A stretch of 52,728 nucleotides of DNA from an uncultured Treponema sp. (GCF_945873775.1 NZ_CAMCEC010000017.1:1-52728), one strand, 5' to 3'; positions 9,492 to 20,172 are shown, counted from the first letter of the stretch. Program-made: numbers and translations. Notes: generated by a model not told the origin, from the sequence alone.

Positions 9492-9527
9492 AAAAAATGC
9501 CAGCTTTTTTCAAAGCTGGCATTTTTT
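9492..9527. terminator. Bidirectional intrinsic terminator
   Basis: A perfect 16-bp stem (AAAAAATGCCAGCTTT and its complement) with a 4-base loop lies between the convergent pepF and OmpA-repeat genes. Each strand has the hairpin followed by a T-run, so it can end transcripts from both sides. Confidence 0.9.
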
Positions 9528-9556
9528 GTTTTATGTTTTTAACGCAAAGTCATAAC

Positions 9557-12500
9557 CTATTTTTCAAGAATAAATTCTACACGGCGGTTTTTCCAGTTCA
9601 CATTTGTATCCTTGCGATCTGCAACTGGCTCAGTTCCACCCTTTCCTTCAACAGAAAGACGAGAAGAATTAATTCCTAACTTTACAAGATTGTTCTTAAC
9701 AAATTCAGCTCGCTGCTCAGAAAGAGAAATCAAAGCCTTGCCCCAAACGCCTTCCTCTGTTTCTTCTGCAGAATTGTCAGAAATTCTATTTGCGTGTCCA
9801 ACGATAGTAACTTTGTAGTCTTTGAACTTCTTAAGGATTTCAGAAACACGTTTTAGAACACGCGCATTGTTGTCAGCCTGCGCCTGAGTAATTCCAGCCT
9901 TGACAATTTTTCCATTAGCATCAACAGTTCTTACACCAAAGTCAGCTTCATTGCTTCTAAAGATAATCGAAGGAATTTGCATCTTGAGCTTGTCGCCATC
10001 ACGGACAACAAGAACATCAACATTTATAACGCCTTGCGCAGTGCTTGACATTCCAAGTTCATCGTAAGCTGTAAATTCAAACGGATAATCTTCCGCAGAC
10101 TGAACAATTTCTCCATTGTTTCCGCGTCCATCCCAAATGATTCTTTTTGTAATTGAAGATTTTCCGCTTGTCTTCCAGAACGATTTTCCGTTTCTGTCTT
10201 TGATTGTAAAGTTCCAATTTTTAAGTCCCGCAATTGTCTGGCATCCAAGCTCAATAAACAAGTCGTCATCATTGCCATCGTTATCCGGGCTGAAATATTT
10301 TGGAGCAGTTCTAACAGAAAGCGCAGGCGGAATTGCAGTGCAGATAAAGCTTGAAGAAGCCGCGTCTACAACATTTCCTTTTGCATACTCAACATGAAGT
10401 TTTCCAGTAAATGTTCCTTCAGCAATTTTTTCATCCGATGTGTCGCCTACCCAAGTAATTGCAGCCGGAAGATTTTCACTGTCATTGCTAGAGAATGTTT
10501 TTACAACAGAATTGGCAGCATCAACAATATCAAATTTCCATGAAGAAATTCCTTCAGCAAGAGAAACCTTTATATCGAATTTCTGGGCATCAAGAATTCC
10601 GTCTGCATTAGGAGAAATGCCTTTGTATTCAGCTGTAACAAATCCTGTTACCGGGCGTGCATCCAGAGAAATTCCTGCAATTGTTGTGCTTCCAGAATTT
10701 CCTGCCGCATCCTTTGAAGAAACCGCAAGTGAATAAATTCCATTCGCCGCTTTGTTTCCGCTGTCGTCTGTTCCGTCCCATGCAAAATCCAAAGCCTTTG
10801 AATTATTCCAGGCAAAAGTTTTTACAATCTGATTTTTCGCATTTCGAATTTCAGCATTCCATTTTGTTTCAACAGAGCAGTCTTCAATTTTTACAGGAAT
10901 AGTCTGCCGGCTTGAAATTCCATCTGGAGAAAAAATTGTATAAGGCGCAGAAATTTTTATTGAAGGCGCAACTGTGTCAAGAATAAATTCTTGGCTTACA
11001 GCTTCTGCTTCTGTTCCGCTGTTTGCGACTGTTTTTATAACAGCAGAATAAGTTCCATCTGCGCATCTTGTTCCGTTGTCAGCAAGTCCGTCCCAAATAA
11101 ATGAAGAAGGAATTTTTCCTGAGCCTTTAAAAGTTTTTACAGCCGTTCCATTGAAAATCTTAAGTTCATAAGAGTCGATTCCACTTGAAGCTTTTGCAAC
11201 TGGAGTCAAAACAACCTTGTCCTGAATTCCATCTCCATTCGGCGAAAACGCAGCCGGACTTACAGAAAGCGCAAGTTCAGTCTTGCTTGTATCAAGAACA
11301 AATTCTTTTGATTCCATTAAATTGCTGTTTCCTGCAAGCTCAGAAACTTCAAGGACATATTTATATTTTCCGTCTTTTACAAATTGTCCGTTGTCATCAA
11401 GTCCGTCCCATTCAACAGAAGCAGGAAGAACTGTGTCAAAATCAAAATTCTTTACAGCGGCATTGTTCTCATCAACAATTTTTCCTGTCCAAGTTTTTTC
11501 TCCAGTATAGGCCGGCTCTGCAACTTGCTGCTGAGAAATTTGGAATTTATTTTTTCCATTGAAAACTGTGTTTGCAGGAAGAGAAACAGCGGCTTTCGGA
11601 GCTTCATTATCAAGAACAAAAACAGGCGAATAAACAGCAGCAGGCTCATAGCCATTCAAATACTTTGCGGTTATTTTTGCACGGTACTCGCCATCAGCCA
11701 AATCTGCGCCTGAATTATTTTTTCCATCAAATAGAAATGAAGAAGGCGGATTCGTTTTTCCTGATTTTGAATAATAAACTTTGTCATCGTCTTTTCCTAC
11801 AATAGAAATCTGCCAGTCAGTAAGAGAGTTTACGCTTGCAGAAGGAGACGGAATTGCAACTGCAAAATTAATTGTTTTTCTTGCAACTGCCACGCTTCCT
11901 TTTGGAGACGGAGCAAAATATCTTGAGCCGTTTATTGAAACTGCAGTTTCAGGTTTTTCAGCAGAGAAAATTATATTTGAAATTCTTGCCTGCTCAGAAG
12001 TGTTTCCAGCCAAATCAGTTGAAGTGATTTCGTAATTGTAAACGCCGTCCGGCACAATGGACTTGCTTTCGTTTGTTCCGTTCCATTCAATTTCAAGCGG
12101 AGAAGAATCTTCCCACTTATATGAGCGAACAAGATTTCCCTGGGCATCTGTTATTTTTGCAGTCCACAATTTTTCGGCTGAACCTGACTGCTTGATTTTT
12201 AAAACAGCCTTGTTTCCTTCACCAAAAATTTTATCAGAGCCTGCAAGATTTGCAAGATTGATTTCCGGCGGAGTATTGTCAACTACAACAGGCAGCTTTG
12301 AAGTTGTAGCAGTATTTCCATTGTCATCAGAAGCCGTAAACTGATAATAATAAGTTCCGTCCTGCGCCAATGAACCGTCATCCAAAAATCCGTTCCAGAC
12401 AATTGTGGAAGGAATATCAACGCCGCGCTTTGGAGTTATTAATGTCTTGAAAAAAGTTTTAAAAGTAAATTTTGAAGGAAGCGAAATTTTGTTTCCGATT

Positions 12501-12718
12501 GTGCGCACAACATTTCCTGCTTCATCAGTAATTACAAAGCTCCACTCTTTTACATAACGTTTTTCGCGGATTTTCAAAGGAACTTCAAGAGTGTCCTGAA
12601 TTCCATCGTTGTTCGGTGAAATGTATACAATGCCAGGCTCGGCAAAAAGCTCAGTAGAAAAACTGAGCGCAGAGCAAAAGGCAAATGCTGTAAAAATTTT
12701 TCTAGTCATTTTTTTCAT
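9557..12718 (-). CDS. OmpA-domain protein with FlgD-like repeats
   Basis: A 1053-residue exported protein with a signal peptide ending near LFAEP. About eight repeats of roughly 100 residues follow. Each has a WDGxDDxGxxxxDGxYxY-type segment, as in the FlgD Ig-like domain, and several open with an SPNxDGxxD motif that looks calcium-binding. The C-terminal 130 residues are an OmpA-like peptidoglycan-binding domain (VTIVGHANR, LSEQRAEFVKNNLVKLGI, NWKNRRVEFILEK). It probably bridges outer membrane and peptidoglycan from the periplasm. The ATG is three bases after the stop of the UPF0164 gene, with GAGGAA as binding site, so the two are co-transcribed and likely work together. Confidence 0.8.
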   Translation of the reverse strand: MKKMTRKIFTAFAFCSALSFSTELFAEPGIVYISPNNDGIQDTLEVPLKIREKRYVKEWSFVITDEAGNVVRTIGNKISLPSKFTFKTFFKTLITPKRGVDIPSTIVWNGFLDDGSLAQDGTYYYQFTASDDNGNTATTSKLPVVVDNTPPEINLANLAGSDKIFGEGNKAVLKIKQSGSAEKLWTAKITDAQGNLVRSYKWEDSSPLEIEWNGTNESKSIVPDGVYNYEITSTDLAGNTSEQARISNIIFSAEKPETAVSINGSRYFAPSPKGSVAVARKTINFAVAIPSPSASVNSLTDWQISIVGKDDDKVYYSKSGKTNPPSSFLFDGKNNSGADLADGEYRAKITAKYLNGYEPAAVYSPVFVLDNEAPKAAVSLPANTVFNGKNKFQISQQQVAEPAYTGEKTWTGKIVDENNAAVKNFDFDTVLPASVEWDGLDDNGQFVKDGKYKYVLEVSELAGNSNLMESKEFVLDTSKTELALSVSPAAFSPNGDGIQDKVVLTPVAKASSGIDSYELKIFNGTAVKTFKGSGKIPSSFIWDGLADNGTRCADGTYSAVIKTVANSGTEAEAVSQEFILDTVAPSIKISAPYTIFSPDGISSRQTIPVKIEDCSVETKWNAEIRNAKNQIVKTFAWNNSKALDFAWDGTDDSGNKAANGIYSLAVSSKDAAGNSGSTTIAGISLDARPVTGFVTAEYKGISPNADGILDAQKFDIKVSLAEGISSWKFDIVDAANSVVKTFSSNDSENLPAAITWVGDTSDEKIAEGTFTGKLHVEYAKGNVVDAASSSFICTAIPPALSVRTAPKYFSPDNDGNDDDLFIELGCQTIAGLKNWNFTIKDRNGKSFWKTSGKSSITKRIIWDGRGNNGEIVQSAEDYPFEFTAYDELGMSSTAQGVINVDVLVVRDGDKLKMQIPSIIFRSNEADFGVRTVDANGKIVKAGITQAQADNNARVLKRVSEILKKFKDYKVTIVGHANRISDNSAEETEEGVWGKALISLSEQRAEFVKNNLVKLGINSSRLSVEGKGGTEPVADRKDTNVNWKNRRVEFILEK

Positions 12719-12721
12719 TTT

Positions 12722-13792
12722 TTATTCCTCGTTCCAAAGAATGATTTCAGGAGCATCAGTGTCTTTCAAACCCAAGTCAAGTCTTGCGCCAAAACTTACA
12801 GCCTGAATTCCTGAATAAAGCGTCTGCGTTGCAACAGAAGGTGTTACTTCGCTTTTTTCCCAGTCAGCATTAGTTTCTGAAATTTTTTTAGAAGTGATTC
12901 CAAGCTTTAATGAAACGCCAACTGAAACGCTGTTCACGCCGTCTGCCTTTCCTTCTGCAATTTCACGGACATTAGCCTGCCAGCCAAGAGACAAGCGGAC
13001 AAATTTGTTATATTCAAATCCAATTCCTAAATCCATTACGCAGTTCTGAAAAAACGGAAAAGCAAGATCTGTGCTAAATGAACCTGCCCACTTTTTTACT
13101 TCAAAAACTGTTGAAGCAAAAGAAACTCTTGGAGTAAGTGCCGAAGGATAAGATGAAGATTCTTTCTTGTCATCAATTCCAAGAGTTTCATAGTCAACAG
13201 GCTTTCCAATATTTAAAAGTGAAATCCCAAACCTTGGATTTGTAAAAATGCTGAAGCTGTCCATTTTATAAAGCGCGCCCAAATCTATTCCAATAGAAAA
13301 GTCAGAACCGCTGCCCATATAAAGTCCAGAATATGCATTCGCGCCTACGGAAAGTTTTTCATTGACTTCTTTTGATAATCCGGCGTGAAAAACTAAAGTC
13401 TTTCTTAAATCCATTCCGTAAAAATCAGCAAAAAGAGCATTTGCAGTAAGTGAAAAAACAGACCACTTTGTAGGAACTATCATTCCAGCCTGAAATCCGC
13501 CGCCAACAGTTTTATCGCTGCTTTCGCCTTCAATTTTCACTTTGTCAAAGTTGTAAAAAACAGTTCCGCTAAAATTAATATCAGCACGCTGCTCGCCAGC
13601 CGTAAGAGCAGGATTATAAGTTATGGACGCAGGAACAATCGTAAAATTCGGACCGCCAGCAGCAGACGCCGCGCCAGACATAAGCTCAGGATTTGCAAGC
13701 CTATAAAGATCCTCGCCACCATAAGGTGGATTGTAAGCAAACAGTTCTGCCATGCCTGCTAAAAAAGCCGCAGCCAAAATTACTTTTTTCAT
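12722..13792 (-). CDS. UPF0164/FadL-like outer-membrane protein
   Basis: A 356-residue beta-barrel candidate. It has a signal peptide ending in AELFAYN, then many alternating hydrophobic strands with Gly and aromatic residues (for example LSVGANAYSGLYMG, VMDLGIGFEYNKFVRLSLGW). It resembles the UPF0164 family of T. pallidum, thought to be FadL-type long-chain fatty acid channels, or the related PorV/PorQ proteins. The frame opens at 13813, but GGAGG lies 8 bases before the ATG at 13792, which also starts the signal peptide. It heads a two-gene unit with the OmpA-repeat protein. Confidence 0.7.
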   Translation of the reverse strand: MKKVILAAAFLAGMAELFAYNPPYGGEDLYRLANPELMSGAASAAGGPNFTIVPASITYNPALTAGEQRADINFSGTVFYNFDKVKIEGESSDKTVGGGFQAGMIVPTKWSVFSLTANALFADFYGMDLRKTLVFHAGLSKEVNEKLSVGANAYSGLYMGSGSDFSIGIDLGALYKMDSFSIFTNPRFGISLLNIGKPVDYETLGIDDKKESSSYPSALTPRVSFASTVFEVKKWAGSFSTDLAFPFFQNCVMDLGIGFEYNKFVRLSLGWQANVREIAEGKADGVNSVSVGVSLKLGITSKKISETNADWEKSEVTPSVATQTLYSGIQAVSFGARLDLGLKDTDAPEIILWNEE

Positions 13793-13855
13793 AAAGTAAA
13801 CCTCCAGATTCAAATTATAATGAAAAATAAAACTATTTCAAATGGAATAAAATTT

Positions 13856-14710
13856 TTATTTGCCACAAAGCAAAGCGCGCTCAACTTCATCTATGACAAA
13901 ATCAGGAGTGCTCGCTCCAGCAGTAAGCCCGACAGTTTTCAAAGAATAAATTTCATCAGGGATTTCTGAAGCGTCTTCTATGAGCGCAGTTTTTCCGCAG
14001 ATTAAAGATGCCGTTTCAAAAAGCCTGCGTGTGTTTGCAGAATTCTTTCCGCCAATGACAAGAATTGCATCCACTTTTCCTTCAAGTTCTTTCAATGCGT
14101 TTTGCCGCTCCATTGTCGCCGAGCATATAGAATTGAAAATTTGAACTGAAGAATTTTTCTTTTTCAGCACCGAAGCGATTTTTTCAAACTCAACAGGGCT
14201 GAATGTTGTCTGCGCAATCAAAACTGTTTTTTCAGGAATTTCAATTTTTAAAGCTTCCGCTGCGCTTTCCACAACAAGTGCATGATTTTCCGCATAGCCT
14301 GAAATGCTTACAACTTCGCCATGATTTTTGTCGCCCGCAATCACAACGAGAAAACCTTTCTTTGCCCATTCAGCCGCTCTTTTCTGGCTAAGGTGAACTC
14401 TTGGACAAGTCGCATCAAGAATTTCCGCCCCCTGATTTTCAAGAGCAGAAACAACTTGCGGCATAGTTCCATGAGCACGAATTACAACAACTGAATCACT
14501 TTTCGCTTTTTCAAGTGAAGAAGGCTCAAGAATCCGCGCGCCCTTTTTTTCAAGAGAATCCATAACAAGAGGATTATGAATCAAAGGTCCAAGAGTAAAA
14601 ACTTTCTTCTGTCCATTTTTCTCTGAATTTTCAAGAGCAGCGGAAGCAGTTTCAACAGCACGCCTAACTCCCATGCAAAATCCCAGAACTTTGGCACGAA
14701 CAACTTTCAA
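13856..14710 (-). CDS. ispH: 4-hydroxy-3-methylbut-2-enyl diphosphate reductase
   Basis: IspH (LytB) is the last enzyme of the MEP isoprenoid pathway and makes IPP and DMAPP with a [4Fe-4S] cluster. The three cluster cysteines are C12 (GFCMGV), C102 (DATCPRVH) and C196 (NSICSATMERQ), numbered from a TTG start at 14710. The frame runs on to 14815, but those 35 extra codons cross the secF terminator hairpin. GGAGC lies 5 bases before the TTG, and the resulting 284 residues fit the family. I therefore reject the long start. The gene lies directly downstream of secF. Confidence 0.9.
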   Translation of the reverse strand: MKVVRAKVLGFCMGVRRAVETASAALENSEKNGQKKVFTLGPLIHNPLVMDSLEKKGARILEPSSLEKAKSDSVVVIRAHGTMPQVVSALENQGAEILDATCPRVHLSQKRAAEWAKKGFLVVIAGDKNHGEVVSISGYAENHALVVESAAEALKIEIPEKTVLIAQTTFSPVEFEKIASVLKKKNSSVQIFNSICSATMERQNALKELEGKVDAILVIGGKNSANTRRLFETASLICGKTALIEDASEIPDEIYSLKTVGLTAGASTPDFVIDEVERALLCGK

Positions 14711-14736
14711 CGGCAGCTCCAAAAACAGTTTATAAA

Positions 14737-14767
14737 AGAAAAAAGCCGCAACTAAAAAAGTTACGGC
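14737..14767 (-). terminator. Intrinsic terminator after secF
   Basis: GCCGTAACT and AGTTGCGGC form a 9-bp stem with one mismatch and a T5 loop on the minus strand, then six Ts. It lies between secF and the TTG start of ispH, and so ends the yajC-secD-secF unit. Confidence 0.8.
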
Positions 14768-14818
14768 CTTAAAATAACTTCTTATCAGACGGAATAAAAA
14801 TTCCGCCCAAAGCAATTT

Positions 14819-16069
14819 TTAAACATTCTGTGCAGACTTAAACGAAAGAACATTTTTGTTGTTATGCGGCCTTACGTGATTTGCAAATTCTCCCGGCTCC
14901 CAGTTGCGGCGCATCAAAGACACAAACCCCGGAACAATGAGCATAGAAGAATAACATCCAGAAACAAGACCAACTGTAAGAATAATCGCAAAGTCCTTTA
15001 TGCTTCCTGAAGTAAAAATAAGAAGCGCAACAGAAGCGAACATTGTTGTTACAGTTGTGATAATTGAACGCATCAATGTTTCAGAAATCGAAGCATTCAA
15101 AATATCATTAAAGTTCTTTGTCTGAATCAAGCTGATATTTTCGCGCACACGATCCAAAATAACGATTGTAGCATTGATTGAGTAACCAAAAATCGTAAGA
15201 ACCGCCGCAAAGCTTGTCGCAGAAAATTCAACCTGTGTCCAGGAAATAAACGAGAACATTATAAGGCAGTCGTGAACAAGTCCAATTATCGCGCCAGCCG
15301 CAAAATCCCAGTGGAATCTTATAGCGCAGTAAATCCAGATTGCAAGCAAAGTAACAACTGCAAGAATAACAGACTTGATTGCATTGCTGCTAGAAAATCC
15401 AGAGCCTACAAAGTCGGTTTTAATAATCGCAACATTGCTTTCGCCGAATTTTTCCTTGAGAGAACCGATAATTCCTGCCTGAAGAGAATCAGAAGAAGCA
15501 TCATCTTTTGAAATTGCCGCACGAATCTGGAAACTTCTGTTTGAATCATCTCCAAGTTCCTTTACTTCAACGTTTTCAGAAGCAAGTGCCGAGCGGACAT
15601 CATCAATAGAAACATTTTTTGACGCATCTGAAACATAAAGCAAAACAGGAACATCTGCGGAAAGACGAGATGTTGAAGAGCTGTCCAAATAAATTCCATA
15701 AGAACTTACATTTTCAGCACCTTTTACAGAAACAGAAAGTCCCTCAACTTCAGAAAGAGAAGCCGCAATATCTTTTATAGAAGGATTCTGCGCATAAGAA
15801 AAAACTTTAGTTTCGTTTTCTGCGCTAGTTCCTGTTATAACAAGTTCCAAAGCAGTGCTTGAAGTTCCAAGGCTTATATTTGCAGCGCCGTTGTAGGAAA
15901 TTTCAATGGCAGCCGGACCAATGCGAACCTCTTCCAAAAGACCAGGCACAAAGTCAATGCCAAAGTTTATTCCGCGGATAAAAAATCCTGCGATTCCAAA
16001 AAGAATCAAAACTGAACTTAAAACAGCACAGGCAGGAAATGCTTTACTGAATTTTTTTACTGTTTTCAT
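14819..16069 (-). CDS. secF: Protein translocase subunit SecF
   Basis: With SecD and YajC, SecF uses the proton or sodium gradient to pull proteins through SecYEG at the late stage of export. The 416-residue protein has an N-terminal membrane segment, a large periplasmic domain (about 40-215), and five C-terminal membrane segments with the conserved stretches FSATSFAAVLTIFGYSINATIVILDRVREN and LMRSIITT. The periplasmic part is longer than in E. coli SecF. Its ATG overlaps the secD stop (TAATG), indicating translational coupling. Confidence 0.93.
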   Translation of the reverse strand: MKTVKKFSKAFPACAVLSSVLILFGIAGFFIRGINFGIDFVPGLLEEVRIGPAAIEISYNGAANISLGTSSTALELVITGTSAENETKVFSYAQNPSIKDIAASLSEVEGLSVSVKGAENVSSYGIYLDSSSTSRLSADVPVLLYVSDASKNVSIDDVRSALASENVEVKELGDDSNRSFQIRAAISKDDASSDSLQAGIIGSLKEKFGESNVAIIKTDFVGSGFSSSNAIKSVILAVVTLLAIWIYCAIRFHWDFAAGAIIGLVHDCLIMFSFISWTQVEFSATSFAAVLTIFGYSINATIVILDRVRENISLIQTKNFNDILNASISETLMRSIITTVTTMFASVALLIFTSGSIKDFAIILTVGLVSGCYSSMLIVPGFVSLMRRNWEPGEFANHVRPHNNKNVLSFKSAQNV

Positions 16070-17805
16070 TATTTAATCCCCCAGCCAATGCTGATATTCT
16101 TTACTTTCAAAACTTCTGTCTGGAAATCAAATATAAGGCGAGAAACAACCAAAGCTGTAAATACTGTCGAAACTACACCAATCGCAAGGCTCACTGCAAA
16201 TCCCTGAACGGCACCGCTTCCAAGCTGTGTCATAAAGATTGCGGCGATAAATGTTGTGATATTTGAGTCCATGATTGCCCAGAATGCGTTGTCAAATCCT
16301 GCGCTTACACTAGAAGCTCTGTCTTTTCCAAGGCGGCGTTCTTCCTTTATGCGCTCAAAGATAATAACGTTCGCATCAGTTGCCATTCCGATTGTAAGAA
16401 TCATACCGGCAACAGTCGGCAAAGTAATTGTAAGATTAAATGCGCTCAAAATACTGAACATGATATAGAGATTCAAAACCTGAGAAACACAGGCATTTAT
16501 TCCAGAACCTTTGTACCATATAAGCATGAAAATCATAATTGAAAGAAGACCAACTGCAACTGCCAAAAGTCCCTGGCGGATTGCCTGTTCTCCCAAAGAA
16601 GCTCCAATTACCTGCTGGCTTTCAACGCTAAGAGGAACATCAAGCCAAGCTGTCTGTAAAACCTTGCGTAAGTTCTGGGCTTCGCGCTGTCCAAATCCTG
16701 TAATCTGAACGTTTCCGCCTGTAATGGCAGTATTTATAGTAGCATTTGACTTGATTTTATTGTCGCTGATAATGCAGAGATTTTCGCCAACGTGCTCGCC
16801 TGTGAATTTTCCAAAGATTTCAGCGCCTTCAGCATCAAGAGAAAATGTAACCGCCGGACGTCCTGTAAGTTCCTCTGCACCGACATCAGCTGACTTTATG
16901 TGCTTTCCGTCAAGAGCAACTTCTTTCTTTACAACAAGATAGCCTTCACGCTGGTCAAGTCCGTAAGCGTCTGTTGTGTAGTAACCCAAAACTTCGCAGT
17001 CGTCAGGGATGATTGAAGGATCAACAAGATTTCCTCTTATGTCAAAAGTTGTGTCAGGATTGTTGTAATAATAAGCATTGAAATTTGAAGTAGCCTCATT
17101 ATCAACAAGGCGGAAATTCAAAATTCCGCGGCCCTGAATTATCGAGTTAATCTGATCGGCTTCTGCAGAACCTGGAAGCTCAATATAAATTCTGTCTTCG
17201 CCCTGCTGCCTGATTGTTGGAGAACTCAAGCCAAAGCGGTCAATGCGGCTTGTCAAAGTCTCAACGGCCTGAGCCATTATGTCAGCCTTTAAAGTTCCTG
17301 TGTCCAAAACAGCATCGCCCTGCTTTGCAATAACAGAGTCAAGGTCAGCCTTTACAATTACGTTCATTCCGCCTGAAAGGTCAAGACCAAGTTTTACGGA
17401 ATTCTTGTAATAGTCTTTTGTCTTAAGAATCTTTTTTCTATAAATTCCTTCAATAAAAGAAGCAAGCTCTGATTTTGAATCAAAAGAATTCAATGCATCT
17501 TTTAAAAGAATTGCAGAAGGAGCTTTTTCTCCGGCAGATTTGAAATTCTTCTTTGCCTGTTTTAAAAGCCACTGGCTGTCTTCTGGAATTGGAGCTTCTG
17601 AATTTGCTTTTACAGCATCAACTAATTTTCTAACTTCAGAATTAGCCCTGAAGCTTGAATAATTTTTTATATTTTCCAAAGAACTCAAGGCAAGAACCTT
17701 GTCCTCTTTTGGAGTACGTACATACCAGCTGATTGACGGCCACAAAAAGGCAAAGCAAACAGCCAGCACTGCAATAATCATAAAAAGCCGGCTTTTCTTA
17801 CTCAT
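16069..17805 (-). CDS. secD: Protein translocase subunit SecD
   Basis: SecD is the partner of SecF in proton-driven protein export. It has one N-terminal membrane helix, a periplasmic P1 region (about 40-390) with the SecD signatures [15 protein letters not shown] and [11 protein letters not shown], and five C-terminal helices ([29 protein letters not shown]). The frame opens at 17931, but the ATG at 17805 has GAGGAAAAG just upstream and gives a 578-residue protein of normal layout. That ATG overlaps the yajC stop by a few bases. It is the middle gene of yajC-secD-secF. Confidence 0.93.
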   Translation of the reverse strand: MSKKSRLFMIIAVLAVCFAFLWPSISWYVRTPKEDKVLALSSLENIKNYSSFRANSEVRKLVDAVKANSEAPIPEDSQWLLKQAKKNFKSAGEKAPSAILLKDALNSFDSKSELASFIEGIYRKKILKTKDYYKNSVKLGLDLSGGMNVIVKADLDSVIAKQGDAVLDTGTLKADIMAQAVETLTSRIDRFGLSSPTIRQQGEDRIYIELPGSAEADQINSIIQGRGILNFRLVDNEATSNFNAYYYNNPDTTFDIRGNLVDPSIIPDDCEVLGYYTTDAYGLDQREGYLVVKKEVALDGKHIKSADVGAEELTGRPAVTFSLDAEGAEIFGKFTGEHVGENLCIISDNKIKSNATINTAITGGNVQITGFGQREAQNLRKVLQTAWLDVPLSVESQQVIGASLGEQAIRQGLLAVAVGLLSIMIFMLIWYKGSGINACVSQVLNLYIMFSILSAFNLTITLPTVAGMILTIGMATDANVIIFERIKEERRLGKDRASSVSAGFDNAFWAIMDSNITTFIAAIFMTQLGSGAVQGFAVSLAIGVVSTVFTALVVSRLIFDFQTEVLKVKNISIGWGIK

Positions 17806-18223
17806 CTTTCTTTTCCTCTGAAGCAGCTGGCTCTTTGTTTTCCTCGCTAGGTTTTGGCTCTTCTTTCTGCTTTTTTCCTGATTTCTTTTCTTCAGTTTTT
17901 GCAGCAGGCTTGTCAGAAACAACAGTTGCAATTGCAGAGCGGTTGAATTCTATTTTTGTATTTTCATCAACTCTTACTGTAACGACATTTGAATCTTTTT
18001 TTACAGAGCTGACAGTTCCGTGGATTCCTCCGATTGTAATTACTTTGTCGCCCTTCTGAAGCGCATCAAGCATTTTCTGAAGCTCTTTCTGCTTTTTGTT
18101 CTGCGGACGAATCATAAAAAAGTACATAATTCCTATGATAAGAATGAGAGGCAAAAACATTCCAAATCCGCCGCCCATAGCCGCAGGATCAGCTGCCTGT
18201 AACAAAAGTGAATTAAACAACAT
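17798..18223 (-). CDS. yajC: Preprotein translocase subunit YajC
   Basis: A small membrane partner of SecDF. The single membrane helix is near residues 20-40 ([25 protein letters not shown]), followed by the conserved cytoplasmic segment [20 protein letters not shown]. The 141 residues exceed the usual 90-110 because of a Lys/Glu-rich tail of about 40 residues. AGGAAGGA precedes the ATG. It opens the yajC-secD-secF operon and overlaps secD at its end. Confidence 0.92.
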   Translation of the reverse strand: MLFNSLLLQAADPAAMGGGFGMFLPLILIIGIMYFFMIRPQNKKQKELQKMLDALQKGDKVITIGGIHGTVSSVKKDSNVVTVRVDENTKIEFNRSAIATVVSDKPAAKTEEKKSGKKQKEEPKPSEENKEPAASEEKKDE

Positions 18224-18374
18224 ATTAAATTCCTTCCTTCGTAATTAATTTAAAATGGTATAAAAGGATAGCATTATTCGCATAAATTTACAAGAGAATT
18301 ATTTAGAGCAATTCATTTCATAAACTCCAAACTTTCTTGCGCTAATTGAGATAATTTTTTCAAAAAAAAGGAAA

Positions 18375-20096
18375 TTATCTTCCAAGCAATTTTTCAAGCT
18401 CGGAATTTTTGCTTAGATACAAAGAATTTGACGGATCAAGGGCAACAACTTGCTTCAAATAATACTGCGCCCGTCTCCAGTCTTTTTTTGCATAGTAAAT
18501 TTCGTAAAGCCTATAAAGTGAATCCTTGTTGCGCGGGTTTGCAGTCAGGCTTGCCCTTAAATCTGCAAGAGATGAATCTTCTGTTCCCTGAATCTGGCTG
18601 CGTTCAAAATACAGAAAGCTTTTCATTCTTTGGCTGGCGGAAGGCAAAAGGCTTGAAATAAGCTGCATCGCTGAATTTTTTTGTCCGGAAGCAGAAAGAA
18701 CTTTAACGTAAGCCATGCACGAATTTTCGTCAGCAGGATTTTCCTCATAAGCTTTTAGCGCAAGATTCATCGCTTCTGTGTTCTTTTTTAGCGCAAGGCA
18801 AATATCAATATGGCTAAAAAGCGAAGTTTTTTGCGCTGAAGGAATCTGCATAAGCCGTGAGCTTAGGGAATACGCCTTTACATAATCAGATTTTTTTATA
18901 TATTCATCCAAAAGAATTTCCATTGCCTGAACATTTTCTGAATCTTTTTCAAGAACTTTTTCAGCAAGCTCAAGAGCTGTCATTCCATTTACAGAAAGCC
19001 CCGCAATAGAAGCGGTTTCAGCGGCAACCAGCAAAGTTTCAGAATCATCAGGATACAAGTTAAGCGCAGTTCCGGCAGTTTCTATGGCGGCGGCATTGTT
19101 CTTGCTCCAGTCACGCAAAAGCTGTGTGCGCAAAAGATAATATTCCTTGGAAGCGGCGTTTTTCTTTTCAACAGCATCAAGCAAAGAAGAAGCCCGGATA
19201 TAGTCCTGTTTTTCCATTAGGATTTTTGCACGCAGCAAAACATAGCTTGTGTTATCCGGCTCAAGCAAAAGAACACGCACAACAAAGCCTTCTGTCTTGT
19301 CAAAGTCCCCAAGATGAAAAGCCGAAAGCGCGCAAGTCTTTAAAAGCTCTGTGTCCTGCGGGAATCGCGACAAAAGCTCTTCGCCAAATGAAAGCGCAAG
19401 CTCATACTGTCCCGTCAAAAAACAAGCCTTTGAAACAGACTCAAGAATTTCCTTGTTTCCGCCAGAATACTTTCCGTTGCTAAGCTTAAAATATTCCAGA
19501 GCCTTTTCATTGTTGTTCTGCTTTAGACACAGAATTCCCATAAGATAATTTGCAAGAACTGAATCAGGACAAAGCTCAAGAGCAAAATTTAAAGAATTTT
19601 CTGAAAGCTCATAATAATCTTCTATTGTTACTCCCGATGAAGTCAAAAGAACCAGCGACGGAAGCATAATGGAAAGAAAGTCAGAGCGGTTCATGCTTAA
19701 ATCATAAATTCCCTTCTTTGCGCTTTCAACGGCACCAATGTACTGATTTGTCCTTGCAATAGGCGGAACACTCCAAGTAACGGCTTCTGACGGCCAGGCA
19801 AGTTTCATAATTTCCGCGGAAATATAAAGAATGCTTTTTTCAGCGTCGGAATAGTCATCGGGAGAACTTTTATGAATTGAAGCTGCGGCCTGCCTTAAAC
19901 TTTGTGGAGAACCGATTTCCACAAGGCGCATTGTTTCTTTGTCGATAGAAGAAAAAAAAGACCTGTTTTTTGAAGGAGAAACTTGAACCGCGACTGCCGG
20001 CAACTTTTCTTCGGATTTCGGCGCAGGAGAAGGCGAACTTGCACAAGAGAAAATAAATGGCAATGTAGCAAAAACAAGATAAAAAGTTCCACGCAT
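18375..20096 (-). CDS. TPR-repeat lipoprotein
   Basis: A lipoprotein of 573 residues if begun at the ATG at 20096, where the signal peptide starts (TFYLVFATLPFIFSC lipobox). The open frame extends to 20198, but that adds a basic segment overlapping the next gene. From about residue 150 the protein is a chain of tetratricopeptide repeats (for example the LCLKQNNNEKALEYFKLSN and YYAKKDWRRAQYYLKQVVAL units), ten or more in all. Such proteins act as scaffolds for envelope complexes; the partner is unknown. It probably shares the promoter of the small membrane protein upstream. Confidence 0.78.
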   Translation of the reverse strand: MRGTFYLVFATLPFIFSCASSPSPAPKSEEKLPAVAVQVSPSKNRSFFSSIDKETMRLVEIGSPQSLRQAAASIHKSSPDDYSDAEKSILYISAEIMKLAWPSEAVTWSVPPIARTNQYIGAVESAKKGIYDLSMNRSDFLSIMLPSLVLLTSSGVTIEDYYELSENSLNFALELCPDSVLANYLMGILCLKQNNNEKALEYFKLSNGKYSGGNKEILESVSKACFLTGQYELALSFGEELLSRFPQDTELLKTCALSAFHLGDFDKTEGFVVRVLLLEPDNTSYVLLRAKILMEKQDYIRASSLLDAVEKKNAASKEYYLLRTQLLRDWSKNNAAAIETAGTALNLYPDDSETLLVAAETASIAGLSVNGMTALELAEKVLEKDSENVQAMEILLDEYIKKSDYVKAYSLSSRLMQIPSAQKTSLFSHIDICLALKKNTEAMNLALKAYEENPADENSCMAYVKVLSASGQKNSAMQLISSLLPSASQRMKSFLYFERSQIQGTEDSSLADLRASLTANPRNKDSLYRLYEIYYAKKDWRRAQYYLKQVVALDPSNSLYLSKNSELEKLLGR

Positions 20097-20172
20097 TTTC
20101 CGTAAAGAAATTCTTTCTGAAATTGTGGCATCTCTAAAAAACCCGGCCACAGTTTTCCTTAAAGCAAATTTT

